The notes under the pieces are model-generated. The model was not told the origin of the DNA. It was given only the letters and a program-made list of their open reading frames with translations, and ran no database searches. From Anaerolineae bacterium (GTDB lineage Bacteria; Chloroflexota; Anaerolineae; Anaerolineales; UBA11579): DNA of 64,000 nt. The stretch lies in the NCBI GenBank assembly GCA_004297445.1, contig SCUK01000028.1, positions 1 to 64,000 of the forward strand, given 5' to 3'. Each line of letters opens with the position of its first letter. Positions within the stretch are counted from its first letter, which is position 1. The translations under genes were made by a program, and so were the position numbers. Below, piece by piece: positions 25,176 to 35,309 of this stretch.

Positions 25176-26314
25176 GTTTGCTCCGTTCTGAGGGCGGCCA
25201 ATGCCGCCAGAATGTCCCCGGCATACTGCGAATGGCGCCAGGGGATGGTGTACATGGCAGGGGACAGGTCGGTAAGAGTAGCCGGGTCGCGGCGGGCGAT
25301 GTCTTCCATTACATCACGTGGCAGGATGATGTCGCTTTCGACCTGCAATTCACGCGCCCGGGTCTTGCGCCATTCCTTGAGCGCGTCCAGCCGCTCATGA
25401 TAGGGCTCATCATAGGCCGGGCGGCGCGGCGGGTAGAGCGGCGCGCTTTGCAGACCATCTTTCACCGCTTGCAGGAGAGCCTTTCCATGGCGGCGCACGT
25501 TGACCTCCGTCATGCCTGCCACGCGCCGCAGTTCGCGGGCGTTGGCCGGTTCACTCTGGGCGATGGCGCACAGCGTCTTGTCGCCGATAATTTTGAAAAG
25601 CGGCAGGTCGGCGCGTTCGGCGCGCTGGTAACGGTACTCGGCCAGTTTTTGAAGGATGGCGCATTGCTGGGGGCTGAGGTCGCGTACGCCGTTGATGCGC
25701 CAGATGTTGAGTTCCGGCGTGCCGGGACCGACGCCATTCACGTTCGCCGCGCGGCGGAAATCTTCTTCGGCAATCGGCCAGCGGCCTGCATGCATTAGCT
25801 GGGATTTGAGCTGGTCACTCAGCGGGATGAGATAGTGGATGTCCAGCTGGGCGTATTCCAGCATCGCCGGGTCGAGCGGGCGTTTGCCCCAGTCGGCGCG
25901 CTGGTGCTTCTTGGACTGCTCCACGTTGAACTCTTCGGCCAGCAGGTCGCCGAGGCCAATTTTTGGCCGGGCGAGGATGCGGGCAGCGAGCATCGTATCG
26001 AACAGGTTGGCGAAGGTGAAGCCGTGGTCGCGTTTGAGCGTCAGCAGGTCGTATTCGGCGGCGTGGAAAATCTTCTCGATGTTCGTGTCAGCCATCACCG
26101 GCGCGAGCGGGGAGAGGTCCTGGATGGCGAGCGAGTCAACCAGGTAGTCGGCTTCCGGCGTGGCGATTTGCACCAGGCACACGCGCTCGCGGAACGCGTG
26201 CAGGCTGTTGGATTCGGTATCGATTCCGAGGCGGGGATGGCGGGCGAGTTCGACGGCCAGTTGCCCCAGTTCGTCCGGCGTGGTGACCAGTATGGGCGGC
26301 GGCAAAGAGGGCAT
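25172..26314 (-). CDS. rnd: ribonuclease D-like 3'-5' exoribonuclease
   Basis: A 380-residue DEDDy exonuclease. Motif Exo I is GIDTES (Asp32, Glu34), Exo II contains [10 protein letters not shown], and Exo III is YAQLDIHYL with the Tyr/Asp pair. After the nuclease domain comes an HRDC helical domain ([22 protein letters not shown]). It trims tRNA and other stable RNA 3' ends. I chose ATG 26314 because the longer frame lacks family residues. It leads a minus-strand operon (RNase D, beta-CASP RNase, split glycosyltransferase) and is divergent from dnaK. Confidence 0.9.
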   Translation of the reverse strand: MPSLPPPILVTTPDELGQLAVELARHPRLGIDTESNSLHAFRERVCLVQIATPEADYLVDSLAIQDLSPLAPVMADTNIEKIFHAAEYDLLTLKRDHGFTFANLFDTMLAARILARPKIGLGDLLAEEFNVEQSKKHQRADWGKRPLDPAMLEYAQLDIHYLIPLSDQLKSQLMHAGRWPIAEEDFRRAANVNGVGPGTPELNIWRINGVRDLSPQQCAILQKLAEYRYQRAERADLPLFKIIGDKTLCAIAQSEPANARELRRVAGMTEVNVRRHGKALLQAVKDGLQSAPLYPPRRPAYDEPYHERLDALKEWRKTRARELQVESDIILPRDVMEDIARRDPATLTDLSPAMYTIPWRHSQYAGDILAALAALRTEQT

Positions 26315-26453
26315 GGGTGCAGGAATTATAGTACACACGCGGCTCTTATCTTCCTCCAACGTTCCTCTTACGGCCCTCCTATACTGCCTGAGTATTCTGT
26401 ATTTGTATCCCGCTCAGGGAAACAACTTAGCGTTAAGCAAGGAGAGTACGACT

Positions 26454-28397
26454 ATGTCAAAAATCATAGGTATTGACCTCGGGACCACCAACAGCGTTGT
26501 GGCTGTCATCGAAGGCGGTGAAGCCACCGTCATCACGACGGCCGAAGGCTCGCGGCTGGTGCCCTCGGTAGTTGGATTTAATAAGAATGGCGAACGCCTG
26601 GTGGGGCAGGTAGCCAAGCGCCAGGCCGTCATCAACCCGGAGAACACGCTCTACTCCATCAAGCGCTTCATCGGTCGCCACTTCAATGAGGTGGAGAGCG
26701 AGCGCAAGATGGTGCCCTTTGAGGTAAAAGCCGGGCCGAACAATGACGTGCGCATCAAAGTGCCGCAAACCGGCAAGGAATACGCGCCGCAGGAAATTAG
26801 CGCCATGGTGCTGGCCAAACTGAAGGCGGATGCCGAAGCTTATCTCGGTGAAAAAGTTGAGAAAGCCGTCATCACGGTACCGGCTTACTTTAATGACAGC
26901 CAGCGCCAGGCCACCAAAGATGCCGGCAAGATCGCCGGCCTGGATGTGTTGCGGATCATCAACGAACCCACAGCCGCCGCGCTGGCCTACGGGCTGGACA
27001 AGAAAGCGAACGAAACCATCCTGGTCTTTGACCTCGGCGGCGGTACGTTTGACGTGTCTGTCCTGGAAGTGGGCGATGGCGTGATTGAAGTGAAGGCCAC
27101 CAACGGCGACACCCATCTGGGCGGCGACGACTGGGATGAAGCTGTGGTGAATTGGATGGCCGACGAATTCAAGGCTCAACAGGGCATTGACATTCGCAAC
27201 GACCGCCAGGCGCTGCAACGCCTGCGCGAAGCGGCGGAGAAGGCCAAGATCGAACTCTCCAGCGTGATGGAGACGGAAATCAACCTGCCTTACGTCACCG
27301 CGGATGCCAACGGTCCCAAGCACCTGCAGATGAAACTCAGCCGCAGCAAGTTCGAACAACTGACCGCCAGCCTGCTCAACCGGGTCAAAGGCCCGTTTGA
27401 GGCTGCACTTAAGGATGCCGGCCTGACTGCTGGCGACCTGGACGAAGTGGTTCTGGTGGGCGGCTCCACCCGCATGCCGATGGTCCAGGACCTGGTGGAA
27501 ACCATGAGCGGCAAGGTGCCGCACAAGGGCGTGAATCCCGATGAAGTCGTGGCGGTGGGCGCAGCCATCCAGGGCGGCGTGCTGGGCGGCGATGTCAAAG
27601 ACATCCTGCTGCTGGACGTGACGCCGCTGTCGCTGGGCATTGAAACGCTCGGCGGCGTGATGACGAAGATGATTGAGCGCAACACCACCATCCCGGTGCG
27701 CAAGACGGAAGTGTACTCAACGGCTGAGAACAATCAGACCGCGGTGGACATTCACATCCTGCAGGGCGAACGTGCCGTGGCAGGCGATAACATGAGCCTC
27801 GGCCATTTCCGGCTGGAGGGCATCCCGCCTGCGCCGCGCGGCGTGCCGCAGGTGGAAGTGACCTTTGACATCGATGCCAATGGCATCCTGAACGTGGCGG
27901 CCAAGGACAAGGCCACTGGCAAGGAACAGAAAATCACCATCACCGCGTCCACAAACCTTAACAAGCAGGATGTCGAGAAGATGGTGAAAGAGGCCGAAGT
28001 CCACGCCGCTGAGGACAAGCAGCGCCGCGAACTGATTGAAGCTCGCAACACCGCCGACAGTCTGGCCTACCAGACCGAGAAGACGCTCAAGGAATTGGGC
28101 GACAAGGTCCCGGCTGCGGAACGCGAGAAGATCGAAGCGCAAATCAAGGAACTGCGCGGTTCACTGGAAAGCGAAGACAAGGTCCGCATCCAGCAGCAGG
28201 CCGAAGCCCTGCAGAATGCGTTCCATGCCATCAGCCAGCAGTTGTATGCCCAGCAGGCGCAGGCCGGTCCGCAGGGCGGCATGCCCGGCTCCGACTTCCC
28301 GAACTACGACGTCGGAGGCGCCAACAGTCACAATGGCAACGGCCATGCGCCGGAAGACGAAGGTGAAGTCATGGAAGGCGAGTTCCGCGAGACTTAA
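26454..28397 (+). CDS. dnaK: chaperone DnaK (Hsp70)
   Basis: The 647-residue Hsp70 starts [21 protein letters not shown]. The ATPase motifs [36 protein letters not shown] and [14 protein letters not shown] are intact, followed by the linker [15 protein letters not shown]-like segment (here [14 protein letters not shown]), the substrate-binding domain and a Gln/Gly-rich tail ending in acidic residues. ATG 26454 follows AAGGAGAG; a much longer upstream frame is not coding. grpE, dnaJ and hrcA are not adjacent, and I see no CIRCE element, unlike groESL. Confidence 0.97.
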   Translation: MSKIIGIDLGTTNSVVAVIEGGEATVITTAEGSRLVPSVVGFNKNGERLVGQVAKRQAVINPENTLYSIKRFIGRHFNEVESERKMVPFEVKAGPNNDVRIKVPQTGKEYAPQEISAMVLAKLKADAEAYLGEKVEKAVITVPAYFNDSQRQATKDAGKIAGLDVLRIINEPTAAALAYGLDKKANETILVFDLGGGTFDVSVLEVGDGVIEVKATNGDTHLGGDDWDEAVVNWMADEFKAQQGIDIRNDRQALQRLREAAEKAKIELSSVMETEINLPYVTADANGPKHLQMKLSRSKFEQLTASLLNRVKGPFEAALKDAGLTAGDLDEVVLVGGSTRMPMVQDLVETMSGKVPHKGVNPDEVVAVGAAIQGGVLGGDVKDILLLDVTPLSLGIETLGGVMTKMIERNTTIPVRKTEVYSTAENNQTAVDIHILQGERAVAGDNMSLGHFRLEGIPPAPRGVPQVEVTFDIDANGILNVAAKDKATGKEQKITITASTNLNKQDVEKMVKEAEVHAAEDKQRRELIEARNTADSLAYQTEKTLKELGDKVPAAEREKIEAQIKELRGSLESEDKVRIQQQAEALQNAFHAISQQLYAQQAQAGPQGGMPGSDFPNYDVGGANSHNGNGHAPEDEGEVMEGEFRET

Positions 28398-28471
28398 GGG
28401 AACCGCGACCAACAGGCCGGGAGGAGAGATCGACTCCTGGTCTAAGTCCCTTCGCCTGTCTATAGAACTTG

Positions 28472-28520
28472 AAAGGCCGGCGGGTAGGAATGCATTGCAT
28501 TCTTCCCGCCGGCCTTTTTC
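28472..28520 (+). terminator. intrinsic terminator after dnaK
   Basis: AAAGGCCGGCGGG and CCCGCCGGCCTTTTT form a 13-bp stem around an AT-rich loop. It is bidirectional and also serves the convergent lipoprotein gene. Confidence 0.85.
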
Positions 28521-28548
28521 ATTTAGTAGTTGTAGTAGTTGCGCGCGG

Positions 28549-29382
28549 TTACTTAACGGTGGTGAAGGTGAACTCCGCGTAGTTGTCGAACAGCATGGCG
28601 TTACGCGTTACATCGACTGCTAAACTCCATTCTTCGCCCGGCGGGTCGAAGAGAAAAGTGGTGCGCGCAGAGTGCGCCGGGTCTTCAAAATCCCACACCA
28701 GGGCGATGCCCTTGCCGTCTTCACCCACGGCCAGCAGAAGATAGTACCAGTGACCGGGGACGATGTTGAGATTGCCAACCAGGAAATCATTGTACCGATA
28801 GTCACCCAGGGCGGCGGAGAAGGTCACGCTGTTGCGATTGAAACTGATGCCCAGGCGTGCCCCTGCAGGTTCACTGCTGCGATTATGGCGGTAAGTGATG
28901 GTCGCTCGCGTTCCGGACTCGTAATTGAACAGGAATAACAGCCCTTTACCTCCGGGGAACTGCTGGCGCAGCGGAATACCAGGCTTAGGGGAATCACTCT
29001 CCTGAGAGTAGGTGAGCCCGGCGCCCAGCGTTTCCAGATTTCCGCTGAACAGATCTGCCGGATCCTGGGTTTCCCCAAAGGTTTCCCAGCGTGTCAGTAC
29101 CACGTTGTTCAAATATAAATCAATGGGGCGCGGCAGGGTCAGCCCGGCAAGCCGCGTATCTTCGGTTGGGGGCGGGATGCGCGTGGGTTCGGCGGTCTCG
29201 GCCGGCGTTTCCGTGGCTGTGGCAGTGGGCGTTTCTGTGGGCGGAAGCGGAGTGGCTGTGGCGGCCGGCGGCGTCTTGCTTGGCCTGGGGGATGAAGCGG
29301 GTGCAACGGGCGTGCCCTGGCTGCAAGAACTAAGCAACAAAGCGAGTAGACTGACAACGACAAACAAACGATTAACTCTCAT
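28549..29382 (-). CDS. lipoprotein of unknown function
   Basis: A 277-residue lipoprotein (lipobox LLSSC, Cys20) with a long Thr/Pro linker (residues 25-70). The globular part alternates hydrophobic and polar residues like a beta sandwich: LPRPIDLYLNNVVLTRWETF, GLLFLFNYESGTRATITYRH, YRYNDFLVGNLNIVPGHWYY, WSLAVDVTRNAMLFDNYAEF. This suggests a concanavalin/LamG-like fold, but I do not claim a family. It is exported. It lies 48 bp downstream of an adenylyltransferase gene on the same strand. Confidence 0.6.
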   Translation of the reverse strand: MRVNRLFVVVSLLALLLSSCSQGTPVAPASSPRPSKTPPAATATPLPPTETPTATATETPAETAEPTRIPPPTEDTRLAGLTLPRPIDLYLNNVVLTRWETFGETQDPADLFSGNLETLGAGLTYSQESDSPKPGIPLRQQFPGGKGLLFLFNYESGTRATITYRHNRSSEPAGARLGISFNRNSVTFSAALGDYRYNDFLVGNLNIVPGHWYYLLLAVGEDGKGIALVWDFEDPAHSARTTFLFDPPGEEWSLAVDVTRNAMLFDNYAEFTFTTVK

Positions 29383-29430
29383 CCTATTTTCCTCTGCTCC
29401 ACATTCTATCTGTATTCATGAGAGATGCGT

Positions 29431-30303
29431 TCAGTACATCTCAGCGGCATCCGCCGGCAACTGGCGCACATGCTCTAGGTGGGCGGTCACGCGCCGGTCA
29501 TCGCCTTGCGGATAATCAAAACCAAAGTGCGCCGCCACCGCGTTAGCCGTGCTGTGGAAGAGCGCGCAGGCCGCGAACAGCGCCTCCCAGCATTCTTCAA
29601 CATCCGCGCGTGGATAGGTCTTGAGCACTAAGGCCCAGTCTCTTGCTTCCAGGAACGTATCCAGGTGCTTGCCCCACTTACCGGGGTCTTGCTTGAATTC
29701 AGTCTTCACGCCCACGTACCAATCCAGCAGGGTGAGCAGTTGCTCGCGTATGATATCCAGCGCATGCAGGGCGTAGCGGATTTCATCCCGCCATAAACCT
29801 TTGGCAACGTAGGTGCTGACCCACCAGAATTCATTGGTGATATCGGCAAACTGCTTCGCGCTGGGCGGCCTGGGCAGGTAGTCGGCATCGCTGGCGGGCG
29901 GGAAGGCCGGGAGGATGCCATCCTTGTCCAGCAGCGTGACGGTCAGGCTGTCGTTGCCGAGTTTATCCAGGCGCCGGATATCAAAGAGGGTGAGGTCAAT
30001 CCGATTTCCATCGGTGAATTGAATCAGGTAAGCGTAGCGGTATTCGATCGACTCGCCCGGGTCCCAGTTCTGCATGTCATCCGGCAGTTGCATCATCATG
30101 CGCTCGCCGAAGACATCAATCCAATCCGGTTGTCCCTTGAAGGCGGCGAAATCCGTGACGACGTAAACGATGTCGAAATCCTGAAAGAAATCCCGACGGG
30201 CATTCGGGTTGGCGCGTGAGCCGTTGAGGATCACCGCCCGCACCCGGTCATCCTTCCGGGCGACGTCGAGGATGAGGTCAAGCATTTCCTGTTCGCTGCG
30301 CAT
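29431..30303 (-). CDS. aadE: ANT(6)-type aminoglycoside adenylyltransferase homologue
   Basis: The 290-residue protein aligns by eye with streptomycin 6-adenylyltransferases (AadE/AadK) over its length: MRSEQEMLDLILDVARKDDR, the NTase signature VILNGSRANPN with the metal pair in FQDFDIVYVV (Asp42, Asp44), MDGNRIDLTL-like FTDGNRIDLTLF, and LLTLLDWYVGVKT. It should transfer AMP to the 6-hydroxyl of streptomycin-like compounds. Codon use matches the surroundings and no mobile element is near, so an intrinsic chromosomal copy is likelier than a recent acquisition. A cupin gene lies 9 bp upstream. Confidence 0.88.
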   Translation of the reverse strand: MRSEQEMLDLILDVARKDDRVRAVILNGSRANPNARRDFFQDFDIVYVVTDFAAFKGQPDWIDVFGERMMMQLPDDMQNWDPGESIEYRYAYLIQFTDGNRIDLTLFDIRRLDKLGNDSLTVTLLDKDGILPAFPPASDADYLPRPPSAKQFADITNEFWWVSTYVAKGLWRDEIRYALHALDIIREQLLTLLDWYVGVKTEFKQDPGKWGKHLDTFLEARDWALVLKTYPRADVEECWEALFAACALFHSTANAVAAHFGFDYPQGDDRRVTAHLEHVRQLPADAAEMY

Positions 30304-30312
30304 GGTGTTCCT

Positions 30313-30645
30313 CTAGACCTGCAATCCAAAATAGGTGAGCACCAACCCCTCCTCACCGGCGCGAATCTCGTGCCACTCGCCGGCTGACACCGCCACACAC
30401 CTCCCCGGCGTGAGGACGACGATGACTCCATCGACTTCAATTTCTCCCCTGCCGTTCTCCGTGAAGAACACCTCGGCCATGTCGGTGTGAATGTGGCCGG
30501 GAGAGACCTGCCCCGGGCCGAAGCGCGCCTGCGAGAAGTTGGTGAGTACCGGCAGGTCGCCACACGCCAGCATTACCTTCTTAAGAATCGCCGGGTTGTG
30601 AGAAACCGGCTGGTCTGCGAGTTCAGAAAGCGCAACTTGTTTCAT
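30313..30645 (-). CDS. cupin-domain protein
   Basis: A 110-residue single cupin: GPGQVSPGHIHTDMAEVFFTENGRGE is motif 1 (the metal ligands His-x-His and Glu are present) and PGRCVAVSAGEWHEIRAG is motif 2. Members include metal-dependent isomerases, dioxygenases and ligand-binding proteins, so no reaction can be named. ATG 30645 is used; the longer frame runs into the promoter of the divergent peptidase gene. It is 9 bp from the downstream adenylyltransferase gene, probably one operon. Confidence 0.8.
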   Translation of the reverse strand: MKQVALSELADQPVSHNPAILKKVMLACGDLPVLTNFSQARFGPGQVSPGHIHTDMAEVFFTENGRGEIEVDGVIVVLTPGRCVAVSAGEWHEIRAGEEGLVLTYFGLQV

Positions 30646-30703
30646 ACTTTGGGCCACTCCTTGCTCGCCCGATTGTATCAAGCGCCCCGCCAACCCCGGC
30701 GGG

Positions 30704-30709
30704 TATAAT
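30704..30709 (+). promoter_or_regulatory. -10 element of the C39-peptidase/sbcD operon
   Basis: TATAAT ends 7 bp before the ATG at 30717. Transcription starting at the usual distance would begin at or next to the A of the start codon, so the mRNA is probably leaderless. Confidence 0.5.
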
Positions 30710-30716
30710 CGCAGCA

Positions 30717-32087
30717 ATGTCCCGCCGTGACCAGAACCGCCGCCGCTGGCTGTGGTTATTCCTCTCTCTTCCCCTGTTGTGCATCGTGCTTTATGGCTTC
30801 TACCGCCTGCCGCCGGTGTATTCGCGTTTGTCCTGGCGCGTCGACGAACTGGTCACGCGTGTCCGCTACACCTTCAACCCGCCGGACGAAGCCATCTTTA
30901 CGCCGGAACAGGAAGAGCAACTGGCGCTCATTGTGCAGGCGACGTTGAACGCACTCACCCCAACCGCCGCGCCGGCCGCTACCGACCAGCCCGCCACGCT
31001 TGAACCCGGCGCGCCCACGCCGCTGCCCAGCGCCACCGCCGTCCCCCTGCCGCCAACCGTGGTGCTGGAAGGCATCACCTACGTGGACCAGCACGGCCGT
31101 TGGAATTACTGCGGCCCGGCCAACCTGACGATGGCGCTCAAATACTGGGGCTGGCCCGGCGACCGCGATGATGTCGCCCGCGTGGTGAAGCCCGGCGTGA
31201 ACGAACCCAATATGGATTTCATCGAGCGCGGCAAACCGGATAAGAACGTGATGCCGTATGAGATGGTGGACTTCGTCAATGACCATACCGAGTACCGCGC
31301 CCTGGAACGTGACGGCGGCGACATCGAACTCATCAAGCGATTGCTCGCCAACGGCTTCCCCGTCATCATAGAAAAGGGCTACTATGAAGCGGACTACACC
31401 GGCAAGGTCGCCTGGCTGGGGCATTACCTGTTCGTGACCGGCTACGATGAGGCCGGCGGCTACTTCATCGTGCAGGATGCCTACCTGGAGCCGGGCCGGG
31501 ATCTGCACAGCCCTTTTGACGAGTTCATAGAAGGCTGGCGTTCTTTTAATTTCCTGTTCATGGTCGTCTACCAACCTGGGGACGAAGCCCGCCTGTTGGA
31601 GACGTTGGGCCCCTGGGCCGATGCGCAGTGGGCCTCGCGGCACGCGCTCGAAACTGCCAACAGCGAGATAAACCTGTTGACGGGCAACGACCAGTACTTC
31701 GCCTGGTTCAACAAGGGCAGCAGCCACGTGGCCCTGCAGCAATACGTGGATGCCGCCTTCGCTTATGATTATGCCTTCCTCCTATATAGTGAATTGGGTG
31801 GCGGCTCCTCCCAGCGCCCTTACCGCATGCTGTGGTACCAGACCGGCCCCTACTGGGCCTACTATTATTCCGGCCGCTATCAGGATGTCATCAACCTCGC
31901 CAATACCACGCTCTTTGATACCACCGTTGACCCCACGCTGGAAGAGAGCCTTTACTGGCGCGGGCTGGCGCGGCTGGCGGTGGGCGAGACCGACAACGCC
32001 ATCGCCGATTTCCGCGAGGCGGTGTACCTGAACCCGAACTTCAGCCCCGGGCTGGACATGCTGGCGCAACTGGGAGTCTCGCCATGA
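30717..32087 (+). CDS. membrane-anchored C39-like peptidase with TPR tail
   Basis: A 456-residue protein: one N-terminal membrane helix (about 11-30), an alanine/proline linker, a C39-like papain-fold domain and a C-terminal tetratricopeptide-type region. The predicted catalytic Cys132 is in NYCGPANLTMALKYWG, His236 in GHYLFVTGYD, with the following QDAY supplying the acidic partner. The domain therefore faces outward. TPR-like helices (SNVALQQYVDAAFAYDYAF region, LARLAVGETDNAIADFREAVYLNP) fill the last 130 residues. The stop overlaps the sbcD start by 4 bp, an unexpected partner. Confidence 0.8.
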   Translation: MSRRDQNRRRWLWLFLSLPLLCIVLYGFYRLPPVYSRLSWRVDELVTRVRYTFNPPDEAIFTPEQEEQLALIVQATLNALTPTAAPAATDQPATLEPGAPTPLPSATAVPLPPTVVLEGITYVDQHGRWNYCGPANLTMALKYWGWPGDRDDVARVVKPGVNEPNMDFIERGKPDKNVMPYEMVDFVNDHTEYRALERDGGDIELIKRLLANGFPVIIEKGYYEADYTGKVAWLGHYLFVTGYDEAGGYFIVQDAYLEPGRDLHSPFDEFIEGWRSFNFLFMVVYQPGDEARLLETLGPWADAQWASRHALETANSEINLLTGNDQYFAWFNKGSSHVALQQYVDAAFAYDYAFLLYSELGGGSSQRPYRMLWYQTGPYWAYYYSGRYQDVINLANTTLFDTTVDPTLEESLYWRGLARLAVGETDNAIADFREAVYLNPNFSPGLDMLAQLGVSP

Positions 32088-33370
32088 CCATCAAACTCCT
32101 GCACTTTGCCGACGCGCATATCGATATGGCGAACTACGGCCGCCACGACCCGGAGTCCGGCCTGCCGGTACGCGTGATGGATTTTTTGAAGTCGCTGGAC
32201 ACGATTGTGGACGCCGCGATCATAGAAAAGGTTGACCTGGTGATTTTCGCCGGAGATGCCTACAAGGACCGCAGCCCACAGCCCACGTTTCAGCGCGAGT
32301 GGGGACGGCGCATCAAGCGGCTGGCCAATGCCGGAATCCCCACGCTGTTGCTGGTAGGCAACCACGACCTCAGCCCCAGCATTGGCCGCGCCCATGCGCT
32401 GGAAGAATTCAAGACCCTGCAAGTGCCTAACGTCTACGTGGCCGATGAGCCAACGTTTTACCGCGCCGGCGAGCTGGGCGGTCTGCCGGTACAGGTGATG
32501 GCCATGCCGTGGGTGAATCGCAGCGGCATGCTGGCGTTCTTTAATATCCAGGCCAGCGACGTGGGCGGCGTCTATGAAGAACTGGAAAGCAAGATAAATG
32601 AACTCGTCTGGGCGTGGATTGAGGAGGCGGATGAAACCCTTCCGACCATCTTCACCGCCCACGCGTCCGTGCAGGGCGCGGCGTTCGGCGGTGAGCGCAC
32701 TGTCATGCTTGGCGCCGACCTTGTGTTGTCCGGTTCGTTGGCGCGCAACCCGGCCTTCGATTACGTTGCGCTCGGTCACATCCACAAGCCGCAGAATCTC
32801 GGCGGTGGGCCGGGGCCTGGCGAGCCGCCGGACACGCCGGGTACGCCGAACCAGCCGCCGGTGATTTATCCCGGCTCGATTGAGCGCGTGGATTTTGGCG
32901 AGGCCAGTGACCGCAAGTACTACATCATCGCCGAGGTCGGCGCGCAGCAGACGCGGGTGGAGTGGCGCGAGTTGACCGGCATTCGCACGTTTATTGACCG
33001 CCGTATTGAATTGACCTCGGACAAAGACGTGACCGGCCAGCTGCGCCGCACGCTGCCGGACCCCGAGGCGATGCGCGCTGCCATCGTGCGCCTGACCATC
33101 GACTACCCGCGCGACTGGGAGACGCTGATTGATGAGGCCGCGCTGCGCGAACTGGCATTGCACGCCTTTGAATTCCATCTCGTCAAGCGGCCGCAGATGG
33201 AAAGCCGCATCCGCCTGCCGGAAGACCAGAGCATCGGCAGCCTGGCGCCCACCGCGTTGCTGGAAATCTACTGGAAGTCCGCCCACACCGAAGACCAGGA
33301 CCGCGAGGCCCTGCTCAAGCTGGCCGATGATGTGATTCAGTCTGTTAATGGCGGCGGGGACGAGTCGTGA
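32084..33370 (+). CDS. sbcD: exonuclease SbcD (Mre11-type nuclease subunit)
   Basis: A 428-residue calcineurin-like nuclease with the Mre11/SbcD motif order: HFADAHIDM, DLVIFAGDAYKD, LLVGNHDLSP, IFTAHASVQGA and VALGHIHKPQ. It forms the nuclease core of the SbcCD complex, which opens hairpins and processes DNA ends. sbcC is not adjacent but 9.5 kb downstream, behind a sugar-uptake cluster. Here sbcD overlaps the C39 peptidase gene upstream (4 bp) and a TolB-like gene downstream (4 bp, GTGA). Confidence 0.92.
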   Translation: MTIKLLHFADAHIDMANYGRHDPESGLPVRVMDFLKSLDTIVDAAIIEKVDLVIFAGDAYKDRSPQPTFQREWGRRIKRLANAGIPTLLLVGNHDLSPSIGRAHALEEFKTLQVPNVYVADEPTFYRAGELGGLPVQVMAMPWVNRSGMLAFFNIQASDVGGVYEELESKINELVWAWIEEADETLPTIFTAHASVQGAAFGGERTVMLGADLVLSGSLARNPAFDYVALGHIHKPQNLGGGPGPGEPPDTPGTPNQPPVIYPGSIERVDFGEASDRKYYIIAEVGAQQTRVEWRELTGIRTFIDRRIELTSDKDVTGQLRRTLPDPEAMRAAIVRLTIDYPRDWETLIDEAALRELALHAFEFHLVKRPQMESRIRLPEDQSIGSLAPTALLEIYWKSAHTEDQDREALLKLADDVIQSVNGGGDES

Positions 33371-35217
33371 AAGACTGCGTTCCTCGACGCAACAATCGCT
33401 TTCCGTATCTCTTCCTCGTCGTGGTCATGCTGCTGCCCGCGTGCGCGCCATCGACTGGCGCGCCGGCTCTCGCGCCCGCAACCGCCACTCTCTTTCCCCG
33501 TCCCACGCTGACCCCCAGCCCGACCCAGCCAACGCCCACACCCGGCCCCTCGCCCACCATCACCCCCATCCCGGCGGCGGGCGGCGTGGCACAATTTGCC
33601 TCCGGCTTGCCCGGCCGGCTGGCGTTCACCTCGTCGGTAGAGGGCCGCCGCGATATCTGGTCGGTCTCCGCCAATGGGGATGGGTTGGCCCGGCTGTTCA
33701 ATCAGGCCAACGCCGAGGAAACCCAGCTGGACATCGGCCCGGGCGGGCTGGTGGTGTTTGTGATGGAACTGGAAGGGGATGCTGACCTTTACCGCCTGGG
33801 AGAGGACGGCGCCGCCGAACTCCTGCTCGCTTCAGTGGGGGCACAATCCCAACCCGTGATCGCTCCCGATGGTCTCGGGGTGGCTTTCGTAACGGACGCC
33901 TCCGGTAATAGTGACATCGCATGGCTGGACCTGGAAACGGGAGCCGTGAGCCTGCTGGTTGAGTCGCCGGCCGAGGATTTTGCGCCAGCGTTCACGCCGG
34001 ACGGCGCGGCCATCGTTTTCGTTTCCGACCGCGAGGGACAACCCGACCTCTTCCGGCTGGAAATCGCAACTGGGCAGGTCGAACAACTGACAGACAGCCC
34101 CGCGGCGGAGGACGAACCCGCGGTTTCCCCGGATGGCGACTGGCTGGCGTTCACCAGCGACGAGAGCGGGACGCGCCAGGTCTACCGTTGGCGTGTGGGG
34201 CAGGGCAGCCCGCAGCAAATCACGGATGCCGAAGGCGAGTCGTGGGGCGCGCGCTGGTCGCCGGATGAGGAACGGCTGGTCTTTATTAGCACGCGGGATG
34301 GTGAACAGGAAGTGTACGGGATGGACGCAGATGGCGGTGCGGCGCAACGGCTGACCGCCGACCCGTATCTGGATGCCAGCCCCGTCTGGCTGCCCAACGG
34401 CTGGCAGCTGGCCTTTGCCTCGCGGCGCGAAGGTTCCTGGGGGTTGTACCTCATCAATGCTGACGGCGATGGCCTGACCAACCTGACCGGCGGGCTGCCC
34501 AACCTGTATGCCGAGGCCCCGGACTGGTCGCCGGATGGCCGGCACATCCTGTTTGATGCCGAGCGCGGCGGCAACCGCGATATCTACCTCTTTCCCGTGG
34601 GCGGGACCATCGAAGATCTGGTGCGGCTCACCGACCAGCCCGGCAATGACTGCTACCCGACGTTCTCGCCGGATGGGTCGCGCATCCTCTATATGGCGGA
34701 CATTGACGACAACCGCGAAGTGTTCGTGATGGACGCGGATGGCAGAAACAAGACCCAACTGACTGACGGCCACCCGCTGGAAGACTATGAGCCGGATTGG
34801 TCGCCGGATGGCACGCAAATCGTCTTCTCGTCGCGTCGCGAGGGCAACAGCGACCTGTACATCTTGAACGCCGATGGCAGCGACCTGCGCCCGCTGGTGG
34901 TGCGCTCCGGGTTGGACTGGCGGCCGCAATGGTCGCCCACCGGCGAGTGGATTGCCTTCGAGTCCTACCATGGCGGCAGCGCCAATGTCTACATCGTCCG
35001 GCCGGACGGCAGCGACCTGACCCAACTGACCGACTTTGAACTGGATGCCGGCCATCCCACCTGGTCTCTGGATGGGGCACAGTTGGCGTTCCACTCCAAT
35101 TTTGAGGGCTACTGGGAACTCTATGTAATGCGTATCGAGGACCCCGGCCAATTGTTGCACATTCCCACGCTTAGCCTGCGTAACCTGCTGCCGGCCTGGG
35201 GGCCGGTGGCCCCATAG
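33367..35217 (+). CDS. TolB-like beta-propeller lipoprotein
   Basis: A 616-residue lipoprotein (lipobox LLPAC, Cys26) with a TP-rich linker, followed by about a dozen PD40/WD40-like blades, each with a variant of WSPDGxxIxFxSxREGNxDLY. Examples are FTPDGAAIVFVSDREGQPDLF and WSPDGTQIVFSSRREGNSDLY; they suggest two stacked propellers. The family resembles TolB and DPP-IV propellers without a peptidase domain. It probably acts as an extracytoplasmic binding scaffold. The GTG start overlaps the sbcD stop. Confidence 0.85.
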   Translation: MKDCVPRRNNRFPYLFLVVVMLLPACAPSTGAPALAPATATLFPRPTLTPSPTQPTPTPGPSPTITPIPAAGGVAQFASGLPGRLAFTSSVEGRRDIWSVSANGDGLARLFNQANAEETQLDIGPGGLVVFVMELEGDADLYRLGEDGAAELLLASVGAQSQPVIAPDGLGVAFVTDASGNSDIAWLDLETGAVSLLVESPAEDFAPAFTPDGAAIVFVSDREGQPDLFRLEIATGQVEQLTDSPAAEDEPAVSPDGDWLAFTSDESGTRQVYRWRVGQGSPQQITDAEGESWGARWSPDEERLVFISTRDGEQEVYGMDADGGAAQRLTADPYLDASPVWLPNGWQLAFASRREGSWGLYLINADGDGLTNLTGGLPNLYAEAPDWSPDGRHILFDAERGGNRDIYLFPVGGTIEDLVRLTDQPGNDCYPTFSPDGSRILYMADIDDNREVFVMDADGRNKTQLTDGHPLEDYEPDWSPDGTQIVFSSRREGNSDLYILNADGSDLRPLVVRSGLDWRPQWSPTGEWIAFESYHGGSANVYIVRPDGSDLTQLTDFELDAGHPTWSLDGAQLAFHSNFEGYWELYVMRIEDPGQLLHIPTLSLRNLLPAWGPVAP

Positions 35218-35266
35218 CCGGCCTGCATGGGCCGAATATTCTCATATTTGACGGACATTCGACCTC

Positions 35267-35295
35267 TTGACAGCAGATTAACTAGTCATTAGAAT
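35267..35295 (+). promoter_or_regulatory. promoter of the MarR-family gene
   Basis: A perfect TTGACA (35267-35272) and TAGAAT (35290-35295) are separated by exactly 17 bp. Confidence 0.7.
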
Positions 35296-35309
35296 GTGGT
35301 ACGAATTAG

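Noticed and set aside
26160-26453. N-terminal extension of dnaK to 26160
   Set aside because: It runs across the RNase D coding region on the other strand. The DnaK family starts at [11 protein letters not shown], after a clear Shine-Dalgarno at ATG 26454.
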